Below, piece by piece: positions 52,681 through 61,617 of a stretch of DNA of 64,000 bases; position 1 is the first letter of the stretch, and each line of letters begins with the position of its first letter. The position numbers and the translations under genes were made by a program. The DNA is from CAWDVK01 sp963805715 (GTDB lineage Bacteria; Actinomycetota; Actinomycetes; Streptosporangiales; Streptosporangiaceae), in the NCBI GenBank assembly GCA_963805715.1, contig CAWDVK010000010.1, forward strand, positions 1-64,000. Direction: 5' to 3'. Under the pieces are notes generated by a model. It ran no database searches and had not been told where the DNA came from. It saw only the letters and a program-made list of their open reading frames with translations.

Positions 52681-52890
52681 ATGAGCGTATACAGGGTGAC
52701 CGAGGTCATCGGGACAAGCGGCACTTCATGGGAAGACGCGGCAGCGGAGGCGATCAGGACCGCATCCGGCACCCTCCACGGTCTTCGAGTGGCTGAGGTC
52801 GTCCAGCAGGACATTCACCTGGACGAAGGCGGGGCGCTCACCTACCGCACCAAGCTTCAGCTCTCGTTCAAGTACGAACCCGAGCACTGA
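52681..52890 (+). CDS. Dodecin (flavin-binding storage protein)
   Basis: 69 residues from an ATG with AAAGGAG seven bases upstream. It has the dodecin beta-alpha-beta2 layout: VYRVTEVIGTSGTSWEDAAA (flavin-stacking Trp), RTASGTLHGLRVAEVVQQDI (Gln pair), then YRTKLQLSFKYE. Dodecins form hollow 12-mers that bind riboflavin or FMN pairs. Length is standard. Monocistronic. Confidence 0.93.
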   Translation: MSVYRVTEVIGTSGTSWEDAAAEAIRTASGTLHGLRVAEVVQQDIHLDEGGALTYRTKLQLSFKYEPEH

Positions 52891-52979
52891 CCCTGGACTG
52901 ATTTTCCGCTAACGCGTCCGGTGCGCCAGTTCTCGAGTTAACCCTGCCCGCCAGGGCCCGAGCGGCCTTACCCATGCGG

Positions 52980-53312
52980 TCAGGCGGCGCGACGGGCATG
53001 GCCGGTTACCAGCCGGGCGGGAGGCGGGCAGCAACGGGCGGGCGCAGGCCCGCTGCGCCCGACCCCGCGCGGGCCGGGCGAGGCGGATATCTCGGCGACA
53101 AGCTGCCGGACCCAGCGCATGCGCTCCATGGCCGCCTCGGCGTGGTCGCCGAACTCTTGTGCCATCTGGCTGGCGCAGCCGCGGGTGCCGAGCTGCCGCA
53201 CGGTGCAGCTGATCGCCTGCGCTACTGCCTCGGCCGTTGGGGCCTCCGATCGCTGCAGCCCTGATGCGAACAGCGCCTCGCACCTGGCGTCGTTGACATT
53301 CAGCCGGGCCAT
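52980..53312 (-). CDS. Conserved small actinobacterial hypothetical protein
   Basis: About 110 residues from the ATG at 53312 (an ATG 11 codons earlier is possible). The first 75 residues look like a conserved helical protein (LNVNDARCEALFASGLQRSE, AVAQAISCTVRQLGTRGCAS, MAQEFGDHAEAAMERMRWVR, QLVAEISA). The last 35 are low-complexity Pro/Arg and may be readthrough after a lost stop. Several Cys are present but no metal motif. Function unknown. Confidence 0.55.
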   Translation of the reverse strand: MARLNVNDARCEALFASGLQRSEAPTAEAVAQAISCTVRQLGTRGCASQMAQEFGDHAEAAMERMRWVRQLVAEISASPGPRGVGRSGPAPARCCPPPARLVTGHARRAA

Positions 53313-53427
53313 GGCAAGCCTCCGCGCCTTCCCGTGCCGGGCCATCGCCCGGCTCTGTGGAGCCAGTTCTCCATCACCGGTACAGAGCGGGCCCGGGGCC
53401 GTCAGATACCAGCCCTGCCGTGCGTTG

Positions 53428-53690
53428 ATGACATTCGCGGTTCAGGGCACCGACACAGTCGTCGACGACTACGAGATGGTCGATGTCGCCAGCGGCGACC
53501 CCGTACGGCTTTCCGAACTGTTCAGCGCCCCGGACCGGACGCTGGTCCTTTACCACTTCATGGACGGCAAGGCTCGGACAGAGCCCTGCCCCTTGTGCAC
53601 GATGTGGATCGACGGGTACAACCCTCGGCGGCGCCCCACCTCAGGCAGAACGTCGACTCTGCCGTGGTCGCCACCAAGATCACCTGTGGA
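53428..53690 (+). pseudogene. DUF899 (thioredoxin-like) N-terminal remnant
   Basis: Reads VVDDYEMVDVASGDPVRLSE, LFSAPDRTLVLYHFMDGKA, EPCPLCTMWIDGYN in one frame. A one-base change follows, then AAPHLRQNVDSAVVATKI in the next. CPLC is the Cys pair of the thioredoxin-like DUF899 fold. The rest of the domain is gone, so this is a truncated, frame-broken relic. Confidence 0.75.
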
Positions 53691-53845
53691 TCACCTCGAC
53701 CTGGACGCTCGGGGCGCCAAGAGCGCGTGGCAGCCACCTGGGACGCGATGCGCGCGGCAGCGCTGGCCGGCGAAGATGAAGCTCCTGGGTATAGGGTCGG
53801 CGCGTCAGCCTACAGACGCTGGCCACGCGACTCCGAGGGGGAACC

Positions 53846-54109
53846 ATGCCGACAGTAATCGCCCACCACGATGTGAAGGACAAGGATCACTGGCTTTCCT
53901 CGCCGAAGCGCGAGGAGGTCTTCGGTCCCCTCGGGGTTACCAACATCCGGACGTTCGTCGACCCGCAGAACCCGACGCAGGTGGCGGTGCTGATGGACGT
54001 CGCCGACATGGACAGGGTCATGGCCGCCATGCAGACGAGGGAAATGTCCGAAGCCATGACGTATGACGGGGTGCTGCCGGAGACCCTGGTAATCCTGGTC
54101 GAAGAGTGA
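53846..54109 (+). CDS. Small ferredoxin-like-fold conserved protein
   Basis: 87 residues from an ATG preceded by GAGGGGG. Sequence: TVIAHHDVKDKDHWLSSPKR, VTNIRTFVDPQNPTQVAVLM, DVADMDRVMAAMQTREMSEA, then GVLPETLVILVEE. The pattern of beta strands and helices fits a small alpha+beta barrel of the antibiotic-monooxygenase/Dabb type, often a dimer. No catalytic residues are evident. A strong hairpin follows at 54183. Confidence 0.7.
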   Translation: MPTVIAHHDVKDKDHWLSSPKREEVFGPLGVTNIRTFVDPQNPTQVAVLMDVADMDRVMAAMQTREMSEAMTYDGVLPETLVILVEE

Positions 54110-54182
54110 TCTCCCCGGCAGCTGAGCGAGCCGACCTTCGGCCTGAGAACCAGCCATAGATTCTGCTCGCAAGGCTGACGGT

Positions 54183-54228
54183 GCCCGGCGACTTCAGCGG
54201 AGCAGGTTCCCCCCTGAGGTCGCCGGGC
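54183..54228 (+). terminator. 15-bp stem hairpin between convergent genes
   Basis: GCCCGGCGACTTCAG and CTGAGGTCGCCGGGC form 15-bp arms (one mismatch) around a 16-base loop, 74 bp after the small protein. It probably terminates in both directions. Confidence 0.7.
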
Positions 54229-54319
54229 TAATCAGGCCCCGCAGGCCTTAGCGGCTTTCTCAGGGCCGGCCCGGGCTGCCGCGCGAATTCACGCGGCCTG
54301 ATAGAGACGGGGGCCGTCG

Positions 54320-54976
54320 TCAGCACCCGTCGTAAGCCGTCCAGTTTGAGGCGCCACCCGCAGCGATCGCATTGTCGAATATCTGATCCTGGTAAGCAGG
54401 ACCGGCCACGCCGAACTCACTGGCCGCGCCGCCATAGGCCTCCCAGGTGCCGAGCGAGAACTGGTAGGCCCCGCCGCCGTTACCCGGTCCCCACGCGTAG
54501 CTGCCGCCCTCTTCAGCATTGCGGATGCAGATTCCCAGCGGCGAGCTGGCGGCGTTCCCTCCGCTGGACGGCGGCGCGGACGGGCTGGCGCTCGGACTGG
54601 GACTCGGCGGCGGCTGCGCGGCTGCCTGCGCTGCCTGCCGCGCAGCGGCGCGCTGCTGCGCGACCCGCGCGGCGGCCAGCACCGCGAGATGCTGGGCCCG
54701 GGCGGCTTGCGCGGCCCGCAGGGCCACCTGCGCTTCCAGTACTGCCACGTCGCGGCGGACGGTGGTGGCCTGCAGGTTGCTGCCGGAATCCGACCCTGCG
54801 GCCGGCACCGGAACCGCGTGCCGGACCGGCCTGGGTGCCGCCGATCCGCCGTGCAGGAACACGAAAGCCGCAGCCACGCCTACGAGCGCCGCTGCGGCCG
54901 ATGCGGGTGCCCCGATTCTGATGACGGGGTTCTTACGCCTGGCATGCCGGGGTGCTTCGGGCAACTGACTCCTCAC
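54320..54976 (-). CDS. Secreted transglycosylase-like (SLT/Rpf-type) protein
   Basis: 218 residues from a GTG at 54976 (GGAG eight bases upstream). The N-terminus is a signal anchor (IRIGAPASAAAALVGVAAAF). A long Ala/Gln/Arg coiled stretch and a Pro/Ser linker follow. The C-terminal catalytic-like domain reads LGICIRNAEEGGSYAWGPGN, GGGAYQFSLGTWEAYGGA, ASNWTAYDGC, with Glu in NAEEGG as likely acid and Cys pairs. It resembles transglycosylase-like domains of resuscitation-promoting or cell-wall hydrolases. No riboswitch was found upstream. Confidence 0.85.
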   Translation of the reverse strand: MRSQLPEAPRHARRKNPVIRIGAPASAAAALVGVAAAFVFLHGGSAAPRPVRHAVPVPAAGSDSGSNLQATTVRRDVAVLEAQVALRAAQAARAQHLAVLAAARVAQQRAAARQAAQAAAQPPPSPSPSASPSAPPSSGGNAASSPLGICIRNAEEGGSYAWGPGNGGGAYQFSLGTWEAYGGAASEFGVAGPAYQDQIFDNAIAAGGASNWTAYDGC

Positions 54977-55280
54977 CGCGAGGCTCCGCGCTCACCCGGC
55001 GAGCTGACGCCTGATGGCATCAGGTAGCACGGGGAGCGCCTGTCCCGCGCGAACTTACTGGACACAGGCCGCAGGCGCCGGGAAACGCGGAAATACGGCG
55101 TTCCCGGCACGTAAGGCGCTGATAATGGCCGACTGGCACTGACGGCGACGACGCCCGCCCGCGTCAAACGGCGGTGACCCAGCCCGGACCGCAATCAGGC
55201 CGACTTCAGCTGGATACCAGGCCCGTCAGCGTGAGTCTCGGCTCGCGGGCTTCGCTGACGCTGCCCTGACGGCCCGGCTG
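54977..55280. other. 304-bp intergenic region
   Basis: Upstream of the transglycosylase-like gene on the minus strand. No convincing hairpin, riboswitch or gene seen. Confidence 0.5.
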
Positions 55281-56648
55281 TCAGTCCAGGAGCCCGAGCT
55301 CGCGGGCCCGGCTGACCGCCTCGGCGCGGCTGTGCACGCCGAGCTTCTGGTAGACGCGCTCGGCCCGCTCCCTGGCCGCCGACCGGGAGATGCCCAGCTT
55401 GCCGGCGATGAGCGCGAAGGTCAGCGGCGTGGGCAGGTAGCGCAGCACCCGCGCCTCGGCCGTGGTGATCGATGCTGCCCTGATGGTGGCGGCGTCCTCC
55501 GCGACCGCCTCGGCCGCGGCCTCGTCGACGACGGCCACGGCAGCCGCATCCGCCGTGACAGCCTCCGCCGCCACCTCGTCGGCGGCAGCCACTTCTGCCA
55601 CGTCTTCCGAGATCGCCTCCGCTGCGGCCTGGTCGGCCGCCGCCACGCCTGCCGCATCTTCCGCGACGGCCTCCGCCGCGGCCGCGTCGGCGGCTGCGGC
55701 TCCCGCCGCATCCTCGGCCACGACCCGCGCGGCAGCGTCATCAGCCGCCATCATGCTGGTCAGGTCCTGCGCGACCGCCTCGGCCGCGGCACGGTTGGCG
55801 ACCGCCACCTGTGCGGCATCGTCGTCAATGGCCTGGGCCGCCGCCTCGTCGGCCAGCGCGACCTCCGCGGCATCCTCCTCGACAGCCATGGCCGCCGCCT
55901 CGTCGGCCAGCGCGACCTCCGCGGCATCCTCCTCGACTGCCCTGGCCGCCGCGTCGTCGGCTGCCTCGACGATGAGGCCGGCCGCGGTCAGGGCCTCGAC
56001 GGCCTCGTGCGCGGCTTCCTCCTCGATGATGCCGGCGGCGATGAGCGCCTGGACGGCGTCGGCGGCCGCGGCGGCCTGGATCGCCTCCGACATCTCCACC
56101 GCCTCGTCGGCCTCGGCCTCGGCGGCCAGGGCGCGGAGCGTGGCGCGGGCCTCGGCGGCCTGCTCGGCCGCGATCACCTCAGCGGCCTCCTCCATGGCGG
56201 CCACCTCGGCGCCGACCAGCAGCTCGGCGTCCTCGGTCAGGAAGCCCTCGCCCAGCAGCGACCCGCCAGCCTCGGTAATGGCGTCAAACAGCGGCTGCGC
56301 CCAGCCGTGCTCGATGAGCAGGAAGGCGAGCGCGGTCCCCGGCAGCAGCGACTCGGCCAGGGCCTGCGCGTCCGCCGGGTCGAAGCCGGGCGAGTCCTCG
56401 CCCGCCGTTTCCTCCACCAGGCCCGCGCCGCCCAGCGGGACGATGCGCGACAGCAGCGCGCCGAAGTCCTCGTCCTCGCCGGCGGTCAGGCGCTCGATCG
56501 TCCCGTCCTCGCCCTTGGACACGAAGAGCAGGTCGAGCAGGCGGATGACGCCCCTGCCCTGCAGCCGGTCGACTTCGGCCAGCACCCCGCCCTCGAAGTC
56601 GGCATCAGGACCGAAACTGACGGCGATCACCTGCAGCGGACCGGGCAT
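55281..56648 (-). CDS. DUF6325-like protein with nine 18-residue acidic Ala repeats and a C-terminal LuxR-type HTH
   Basis: 455 residues from the ATG at 56648, chosen for GGGAGG seven bases upstream. The N-terminal 150 residues resemble DUF6325 proteins (LQVIAVSFGPDADFEGGVLA, IRLLDLLFVSKGEDGTIERL, LAFLLIEHGWAQPLFDAITE). Residues about 150-230 are Ala/Glu-rich helices. Residues about 231-392 are nine exact-length 18-residue units with consensus DEAAAEAVAEDAAEVAAA. Residues about 394-455 are a LuxR/NarL-type HTH (ITTAEARVLRYLPTPLTFAL, RVYQKLGVHSRAEAVSRARE). Eighteen residues are five helical turns, so the unit can form a long acidic helix. A sensor-stalk-DNA-binding architecture is inference. 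Confidence 0.88.
   Translation of the reverse strand: MPGPLQVIAVSFGPDADFEGGVLAEVDRLQGRGVIRLLDLLFVSKGEDGTIERLTAGEDEDFGALLSRIVPLGGAGLVEETAGEDSPGFDPADAQALAESLLPGTALAFLLIEHGWAQPLFDAITEAGGSLLGEGFLTEDAELLVGAEVAAMEEAAEVIAAEQAAEARATLRALAAEAEADEAVEMSEAIQAAAAADAVQALIAAGIIEEEAAHEAVEALTAAGLIVEAADDAAARAVEEDAAEVALADEAAAMAVEEDAAEVALADEAAAQAIDDDAAQVAVANRAAAEAVAQDLTSMMAADDAAARVVAEDAAGAAAADAAAAEAVAEDAAGVAAADQAAAEAISEDVAEVAAADEVAAEAVTADAAAVAVVDEAAAEAVAEDAATIRAASITTAEARVLRYLPTPLTFALIAGKLGISRSAARERAERVYQKLGVHSRAEAVSRARELGLLD
55473..55958 (-). repeat. Nine tandem 54-bp units
   Basis: The 486-bp tract codes nine 18-residue units without gaps. Copies share the (D/E)(D/E)AAAxAxxEDAAxVAxA pattern with many silent and conservative changes, so it is older than the perfect slippage arrays elsewhere. 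Confidence 0.95.
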
Positions 56649-56729
56649 CTGCGGACCTCCCTGGGCTACAGGCGCCAAATTACCAGTCATACGGGGCCGG
56701 CCGGCAGGTGCTTTGCCCCCTGTTCACCG

Positions 56730-57683
56730 TCAGCCGTGAACTAGCTGATGACCCTTGATCTTGTCCTTATCCAGCGTGATCAGCGCGCCGTTGAGCACCC
56801 CGGCGGAGTAGTCGCTGCCGGGGTTGACGATCAGGGTGCGGCCGAGCTCGCGGATGCCCGGTGACTCATGAATGTGGCCGTGCAGGCCGAGCAGCGGCTG
56901 GCGCTCCAGCTCGGCCTCCCGCACCGCGCTGCTCCCGGCCGGAACGTACTGCACCTGGCCCAGGACCGCCCGCACCCGCAGGCTCTCGTCCAGCTTCGGC
57001 GCGTCATCGAGATGGGTGCCCAGCGGCGGCACGTGCAGGTTGAAGATGGCCCGCTCGGGCCGGGTGAGCTGGTCGGCGCTGCGGGCGATGGCCGCCGCCA
57101 GCTCCTCCTCGGTCTGCTCGCGGTAGCTGTGCCACGGGGTGGTGTTCGAGTAACCCCAGCTGATCATCTCGTGGTCGTCGTCGATCCAGACCACCTTGCC
57201 CTCGCAGTGCGTGCCCCACGGGGCGCTGTCCAGGATCTGGCCGAGTTCCTCCGGGTCGTCATTGCCAAGCATGAAGTAGAGCGGGAGGCCGCGCGGCCGC
57301 AGCCGCTCGTCGGCCATCGTCAGCCACTGCGTCAGCCGCTCTCTCATCAGCCGCAGGAACAGCGCGTCGATCGCGCCGCCGGACTGCATGGCTTCCAGCT
57401 CGCCCGGCTCGGCCCGGTACGGGTAGTAGCCGTGGTCGGCGATCGTCTTTTCCAGCGCGACGAGCTCCGGGCCGTCCTCGACGGTCTGCTCGCGGCCGGG
57501 GAACGCGGAGGCCCAGCGGTTGCCGGGCTGGCGCACGATCGGCTGGATCGCCTTGCCGGCCAGGTCGGCGCCGAGGATCAGGACGCTCGCGCCGTAGACC
57601 GGGGCGGCGTTGACGAACTTGCGGAAGCACAGGCTCGATCCGTGCAGGTCACTGACGAAGTAGATGGTGGTCTTCCTGGCCAT
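56730..57683 (-). CDS. Metallophosphoesterase
   Basis: 317 residues from an ATG with GGCAGGAGAG upstream. Calcineurin-like metal motifs are present: YFVSDLHGSSLCFRKF (Asp, His), LILGADLAGKAI (Asp), YFMLGNDDPEEL (Asn), FNLHVPPLGT (His) and LLGLHGHIHESPG (His-x-His). These bind two divalent metals that hydrolyse phosphoesters. The substrate could be a nucleotide, phosphoprotein or nucleic acid. Intact and of normal length. Confidence 0.93.
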   Translation of the reverse strand: MARKTTIYFVSDLHGSSLCFRKFVNAAPVYGASVLILGADLAGKAIQPIVRQPGNRWASAFPGREQTVEDGPELVALEKTIADHGYYPYRAEPGELEAMQSGGAIDALFLRLMRERLTQWLTMADERLRPRGLPLYFMLGNDDPEELGQILDSAPWGTHCEGKVVWIDDDHEMISWGYSNTTPWHSYREQTEEELAAAIARSADQLTRPERAIFNLHVPPLGTHLDDAPKLDESLRVRAVLGQVQYVPAGSSAVREAELERQPLLGLHGHIHESPGIRELGRTLIVNPGSDYSAGVLNGALITLDKDKIKGHQLVHG

Positions 57684-58153
57684 GCCGCTCTCCTGCCTTA
57701 CCGCGCTAGAGCTGAGGCGCTGGCGTCAATCCTGACCACCGCGCGTAAGTCCGCCACTAGGCAGCCTGACCTCCGCTGGGTTGCGGCGGCGAAAGCACTG
57801 GCCCGCTCAGCGGACGTGCGCTCAGTTCTGCATATCGCGTCATCAGAGCAAGGTTGACGGCAGATTCGAGGTTGTCGAGCTGGAGCTGCAGCCGCCGTAG
57901 CTGGGGGCCGATGTCTGCGGCAATCTCATGCCGAAGCCGACATCCTGATGGAGCGCCTGGGATCGGCGGTATGGCGCGCCCAGGATAGCCGGCCCGATCG
58001 CCTCCTCGCGGCCTGGGCGCGTCGCCCCGGAACACGTGACTGGCGCGCATCTCAATAAGCTGCTCGCGCTCCCTTCCGGCGACACCTGGAGACTAGCCTC
58101 ACTGGTACAAGGCGCATCCTTCAGCACATGTCCTGCAAACGTGAGACCGGTTG
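57684..58153. other. 470-bp intergenic region
   Basis: Divergent spacer between the phosphoesterase and the beta-lactamase-like gene. A minus-strand stretch near 57845-57930 (PQLRRLQLQLDNLESAVNLA) looks helical and could be the relic of a small gene, but it lacks a clear start and homology. Confidence 0.4.
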
Positions 58154-59122
58154 ATGCCCGCGCGGACCTGCCCCAGGAAACCTCATCGAGCCCGGTGCTG
58201 CTGGCTGGCCGCCATGCTCGCGCCCTTCCTGCTGCTCGGCTGCGCCAGCGGCCGAGACGCCGACCCGCCGGCGGCCCCGTCGCACGCCGGCCCCCGGTCT
58301 CACGCCAGCACCCGGCTGGTGACGCCCACGGCGTCGCCGCCTGCGCCCTCAGCCCGGCCCCCGGCCGTGGCTGCCCTGACCTCGCCGCTCGCCAGCCTGA
58401 GCGGCTACCTGGCCGACCGGTCCGGCCGGGTGACCGCGGCGCTGTACGACGAGGTCACCGGGACCACCTGGACGCTGCATCCGGGGATGCTCCAGGACAC
58501 CGCGAGCATCGTGAAAGTCCAGATCATGGCCACCGCGCTGAGCGAGGCGCAGGCGGCTGGCGGTCAGCTGCCGGCCGCCGAGGCCATGCTGATGCCGTCG
58601 ATGATCGAGAACAGCGACAACCAGTCGGCGACTACGCTGCTCGCCGATGTCGGCGGCGCTGGCGCGCTCGCGCGGTTCGACCGGTCCGTCGGCATGGATC
58701 ACACCACGCCGTCCGCGCTGGCGCTGATTCCGGGCACGTCCTGGCCCGGCTGGGGCCTGACCACCACGACCGCGCGGGACGAGGTGACCCTCGTCTCGCA
58801 ATTCGCCTATCCGGGACCGGCCCTGTCCGGCGCTGCCCGCGATTACGGGGTGTCGCTGATGGAGCACGTCGAGACCGACCAGGCCTGGGGAGTTTCGGCC
58901 GGCGCCCCGGCGGGCTCGACGATCGCGCTCAAGAACGGCTGGCTGCCGCTCGGCCCGTCGGACTGGCAGATCAACAGCATCGGCTGGATCGACGGGCACG
59001 GCCGCAATTACGTGCTGGCCGTGCTGACCGACGGGAATCCGACCCAGGCCTACGGCATCGCGACCATCGAGCACATCGCGCGAGCCGTCTTCGCCGGCCT
59101 CGGCCCGGCGCCCGGCGCCTGA
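58154..59122 (+). CDS. Class A beta-lactamase-like serine hydrolase lipoprotein
   Basis: 322 residues from the ATG at 58154. A lipobox LLLGC places lipidated Cys at residue 30, so the protein is membrane-tethered. A Pro/Ser/Thr linker precedes the catalytic domain. Active-site motifs: SIVK (118-121), SDN (154-156) and KNG (260-262), where class A enzymes have KTG. The Glu166 region is not clearly conserved. It resembles the beta-lactamase2 family of actinobacterial serine hydrolases, which may act on cell-wall peptides or be inactive on beta-lactams. Confidence 0.85.
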   Translation: MPARTCPRKPHRARCCWLAAMLAPFLLLGCASGRDADPPAAPSHAGPRSHASTRLVTPTASPPAPSARPPAVAALTSPLASLSGYLADRSGRVTAALYDEVTGTTWTLHPGMLQDTASIVKVQIMATALSEAQAAGGQLPAAEAMLMPSMIENSDNQSATTLLADVGGAGALARFDRSVGMDHTTPSALALIPGTSWPGWGLTTTTARDEVTLVSQFAYPGPALSGAARDYGVSLMEHVETDQAWGVSAGAPAGSTIALKNGWLPLGPSDWQINSIGWIDGHGRNYVLAVLTDGNPTQAYGIATIEHIARAVFAGLGPAPGA

Positions 59123-59503
59123 CCTTCCGGCGACAGGCCCGTCCTGGACGGCAGGCCGCCGGTGCGAATGGGGCGCCGGGCCAGCGCGATCCCGGCCGGA
59201 AAGCGCCGGCACGCGCGGATCAGTGCGCGATCCCATACTTCCGGTAAGAGCAGACCGCCCGTTATTTCTGGTTACTCATGCTCGCTATGACCAGGGCCCG
59301 GTACGAGATTAATTTCCGGAAAAGGCGCCCTGGCCACCGGTGACATTTACTTTCTGCAGGCCGTGCCCGAACGGGTAAATGGCCTGCACAGCGCTATAGT
59401 CCGGAATCAGGCACAGGGTTCCCTCGCGCTGATAATCCCCCGCGGATAATGCCCCGTTTTGCTTTCCGATGGCCGGGACAGCGGAAAAGAAAGGACCGGA
59501 CAA
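59123..59503. other. 381-bp intergenic region
   Basis: Holds the promoter of the CHRD-like gene (AT-richer 59260-59480, with GCTATAGT near 59394). A minus-strand frame here (LCLIPDYSAVQAIYPFGHGL) is protein-like but short and unsupported. Confidence 0.45.
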
Positions 59504-61500
59504 GTGAGTTCTCCCGATAGCACCTATCCCGGGGCCGGGCCCACTGAGCCCGCGCGGGCCGGCGCGGGCTCTCGCACCGCAGCCGGGTCCGGTTCAGCGC
59601 CGTCGCCGTCTCGGCGGCCGCGCTGGCCGCGGCGGTGGCCGTGACGCTGGCCGCGACGGCGGGCGCCAGCACGAAGAGGGCCGGCACCGCGGCCGCGGCC
59701 GGCCGCTCCGCCAGCTATGCGCTGACCCTGCAGCCCATGCCGGCCGGGACGGTCACGTTCGGCCGGGGGCACCATGGCCGCCTGACGGTGAGCACCAGCA
59801 TGTTCGGGCTCACTCCCGGCTCGTCCCACAACGTGGAGCTTTTCCTGCCCGGCCGCCGGAGCGTCCGGTTCAGCGTGCTCACGGCCGCGAGCAGCGGGCA
59901 GGCTTACGCGACCCTGCAGAGCCGCTTCACCGGACGGGTGCCGCGCGGCAGCCGGCTGGCGATCCTGATGGGGACCCAGGGCAGCCGCATCGCCCGGACC
60001 CCGATCGCGGTGACCGGGCCGCTGGGCAACCCGGGCCGCCGGCCGCACCCGCTCATCGCGGTCGAGATCAGCACGGCCGGCGTCAGCTACGGCACGCCGC
60101 GCGGGCGGGCCACTATCTCCTACAGCGCCTCCCGCCGCACGCTGACGGTCACCGTCAGCGCCAGCGGGGTGACGCCGGGCCCGCACGCCGCCCACATTCA
60201 CCTGGGCAGCTGCCAGAGCCAGGGCCCGGTCGAGTACATGCTGCGGGATCTGGTGGCCAGCCGGCAGGGCAGGATCACCCGCGCGGTCCGGGTGTTCACG
60301 AACGTGGCCACGCCGGTACCCGCCACCGGCTGGTACCTCAATATTCACCAGGGCAACAGCGGCGACATCCTCAGCAACGGCCAGCCGACCATTTACTTCC
60401 GCCCGCTCATCTGCGCGAACATCACCACCGGCGCGTACAGCCCGATCCTTCGGCCGGGGGACGTCGTCACCGGCGTCCGGGGCACGACGCGCGGGAACGT
60501 CGTGCTGACCGGCGGCGCGGCGACCGGGAGCGGCACCGATAACGACCCGTTCCTCTACCAGGGCCCGCTCAGTCCCGCCGCGGCCGGAGCGGTCGTGTCG
60601 GTACTCAAGCCGCCGTTCCCGGCCATCACGTCGGCGACCTTCTACGGCCCGGACACGCACACCTTCAACCCGAGCACCATCCCGGCCGGCTGGGTCCGGG
60701 CCGTCGGGAGCTACGTATCGTCGTCGGCGCCGGCCGGCGTCGTCAACCAGGGCATGATCTACCTCGGCCCGGTGAGCGGCCGGGGCGGAACATGGAAGAC
60801 CATCAACGTCCCGGCGGACGGCAGCCGCACCGTCGGGCACGTGCGGGCCTGCCCCCGGTCCAGGTCCGGCAAGTGCTTCGTCATGGACACGATCGCGCAC
60901 AGCACGATGGGCAACCTGGTCGTGGGCAACTACGACCTCAATCCCGGCGTCCGCGGCGGCGCGATCTCCGCCAACGCCTTCATCTACAACATCACCCGGC
61001 GGCTGTGGACGCTGGTCCGGCTGGGCGGGCGCACGTCGGATAAGACCACGCTGTACGGCATCTGGCAGGACGGCGGGAACAGCAGCCCCCTGTACACGCT
61101 GGCTGGCGGCTCCTCGGCGCGCGGTGGTCAGCGGGCCTTCCTGATGAACTACAACGAGCGGACCGGCGCATTCGGCAGGCCGAGGTATTACACCTATGGC
61201 AACAAGCCGGTCCTGGTCACGCACTTCGAGGGCATCACCGGCGTGCCCGGCGGCTTCAACCTGGTGACCGGGAGCTCCGTTCAGGACTCGTCGATGGCGT
61301 TTGTCCCGGTCAGCCCGCGCAACGGTTCCTTCGGCTCCGCTCGGTGGTACCCCGTTAATGTCATGACGAGCCCGCTGTGTCCGGGCGGCTGCAAGCTGGT
61401 CACCGGCAACAGCGTGTACCAGAACCAGGTGATGGGGCTGTACTTCCCGAATGGCGCGACGCTGCCCGGCACCTATCTCGCCACCGTCTCCGGGCGGTAA
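59504..61500 (+). CDS. Secreted CHRD-like beta-domain protein with HAF/propeller-like C-terminal region
   Basis: Most of the protein is in the frame ending at 61500 (about 620 residues from a GTG at 59635). The GTG at 59504, with AAAGGA upstream, starts in another frame. The signal peptide VRFSAVAVSAAALAAAVAVT lies in the 61500 frame at 59592-59652 without a start of its own. A frame change near 59580 in a GC-rich stretch is therefore likely. Two CHRD-type beta domains follow (GRLTVSTSMFGLTPGSSHNV; LTVTVSASGVTPGPHAAHIH then LGSC). The last 300 residues are repeated strands (GNLVVGNYDLNP, FNLVTGSSVQDS). Extracellular, function unknown. Confidence 0.7.
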
Positions 61501-61617
61501 GGCGACCGGGCGCCGGTCATGCTCCGATCGGTGGGCGCCCCCCGGGCGGCAGGCAGATCACCCGCTGCGGATGACGCACGACCGGGACGGGCCGGGCATG
61601 GGCCAGGAAGACGCCTC

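Noticed and set aside
54977..55250. Cyclic-di-AMP riboswitch upstream of the transglycosylase-like gene
   Set aside because: Such switches often precede cell-wall hydrolase genes in actinobacteria, but I could not match the conserved core by eye.
55332..56744. 470-codon plus-strand open frame
   Set aside because: Antisense shadow of the 18-residue-repeat gene; the minus strand has the ribosome site, DUF6325-like start and HTH.
57757..58050. 97-codon minus-strand frame
   Set aside because: Only a short helical part looks protein-like; no ribosome site, homology or neighbour support.
59309..59503. 64-codon minus-strand frame with protein-like text
   Set aside because: Starts at a TTG without a ribosome site, no homology, and lies in the promoter region of the opposite gene.
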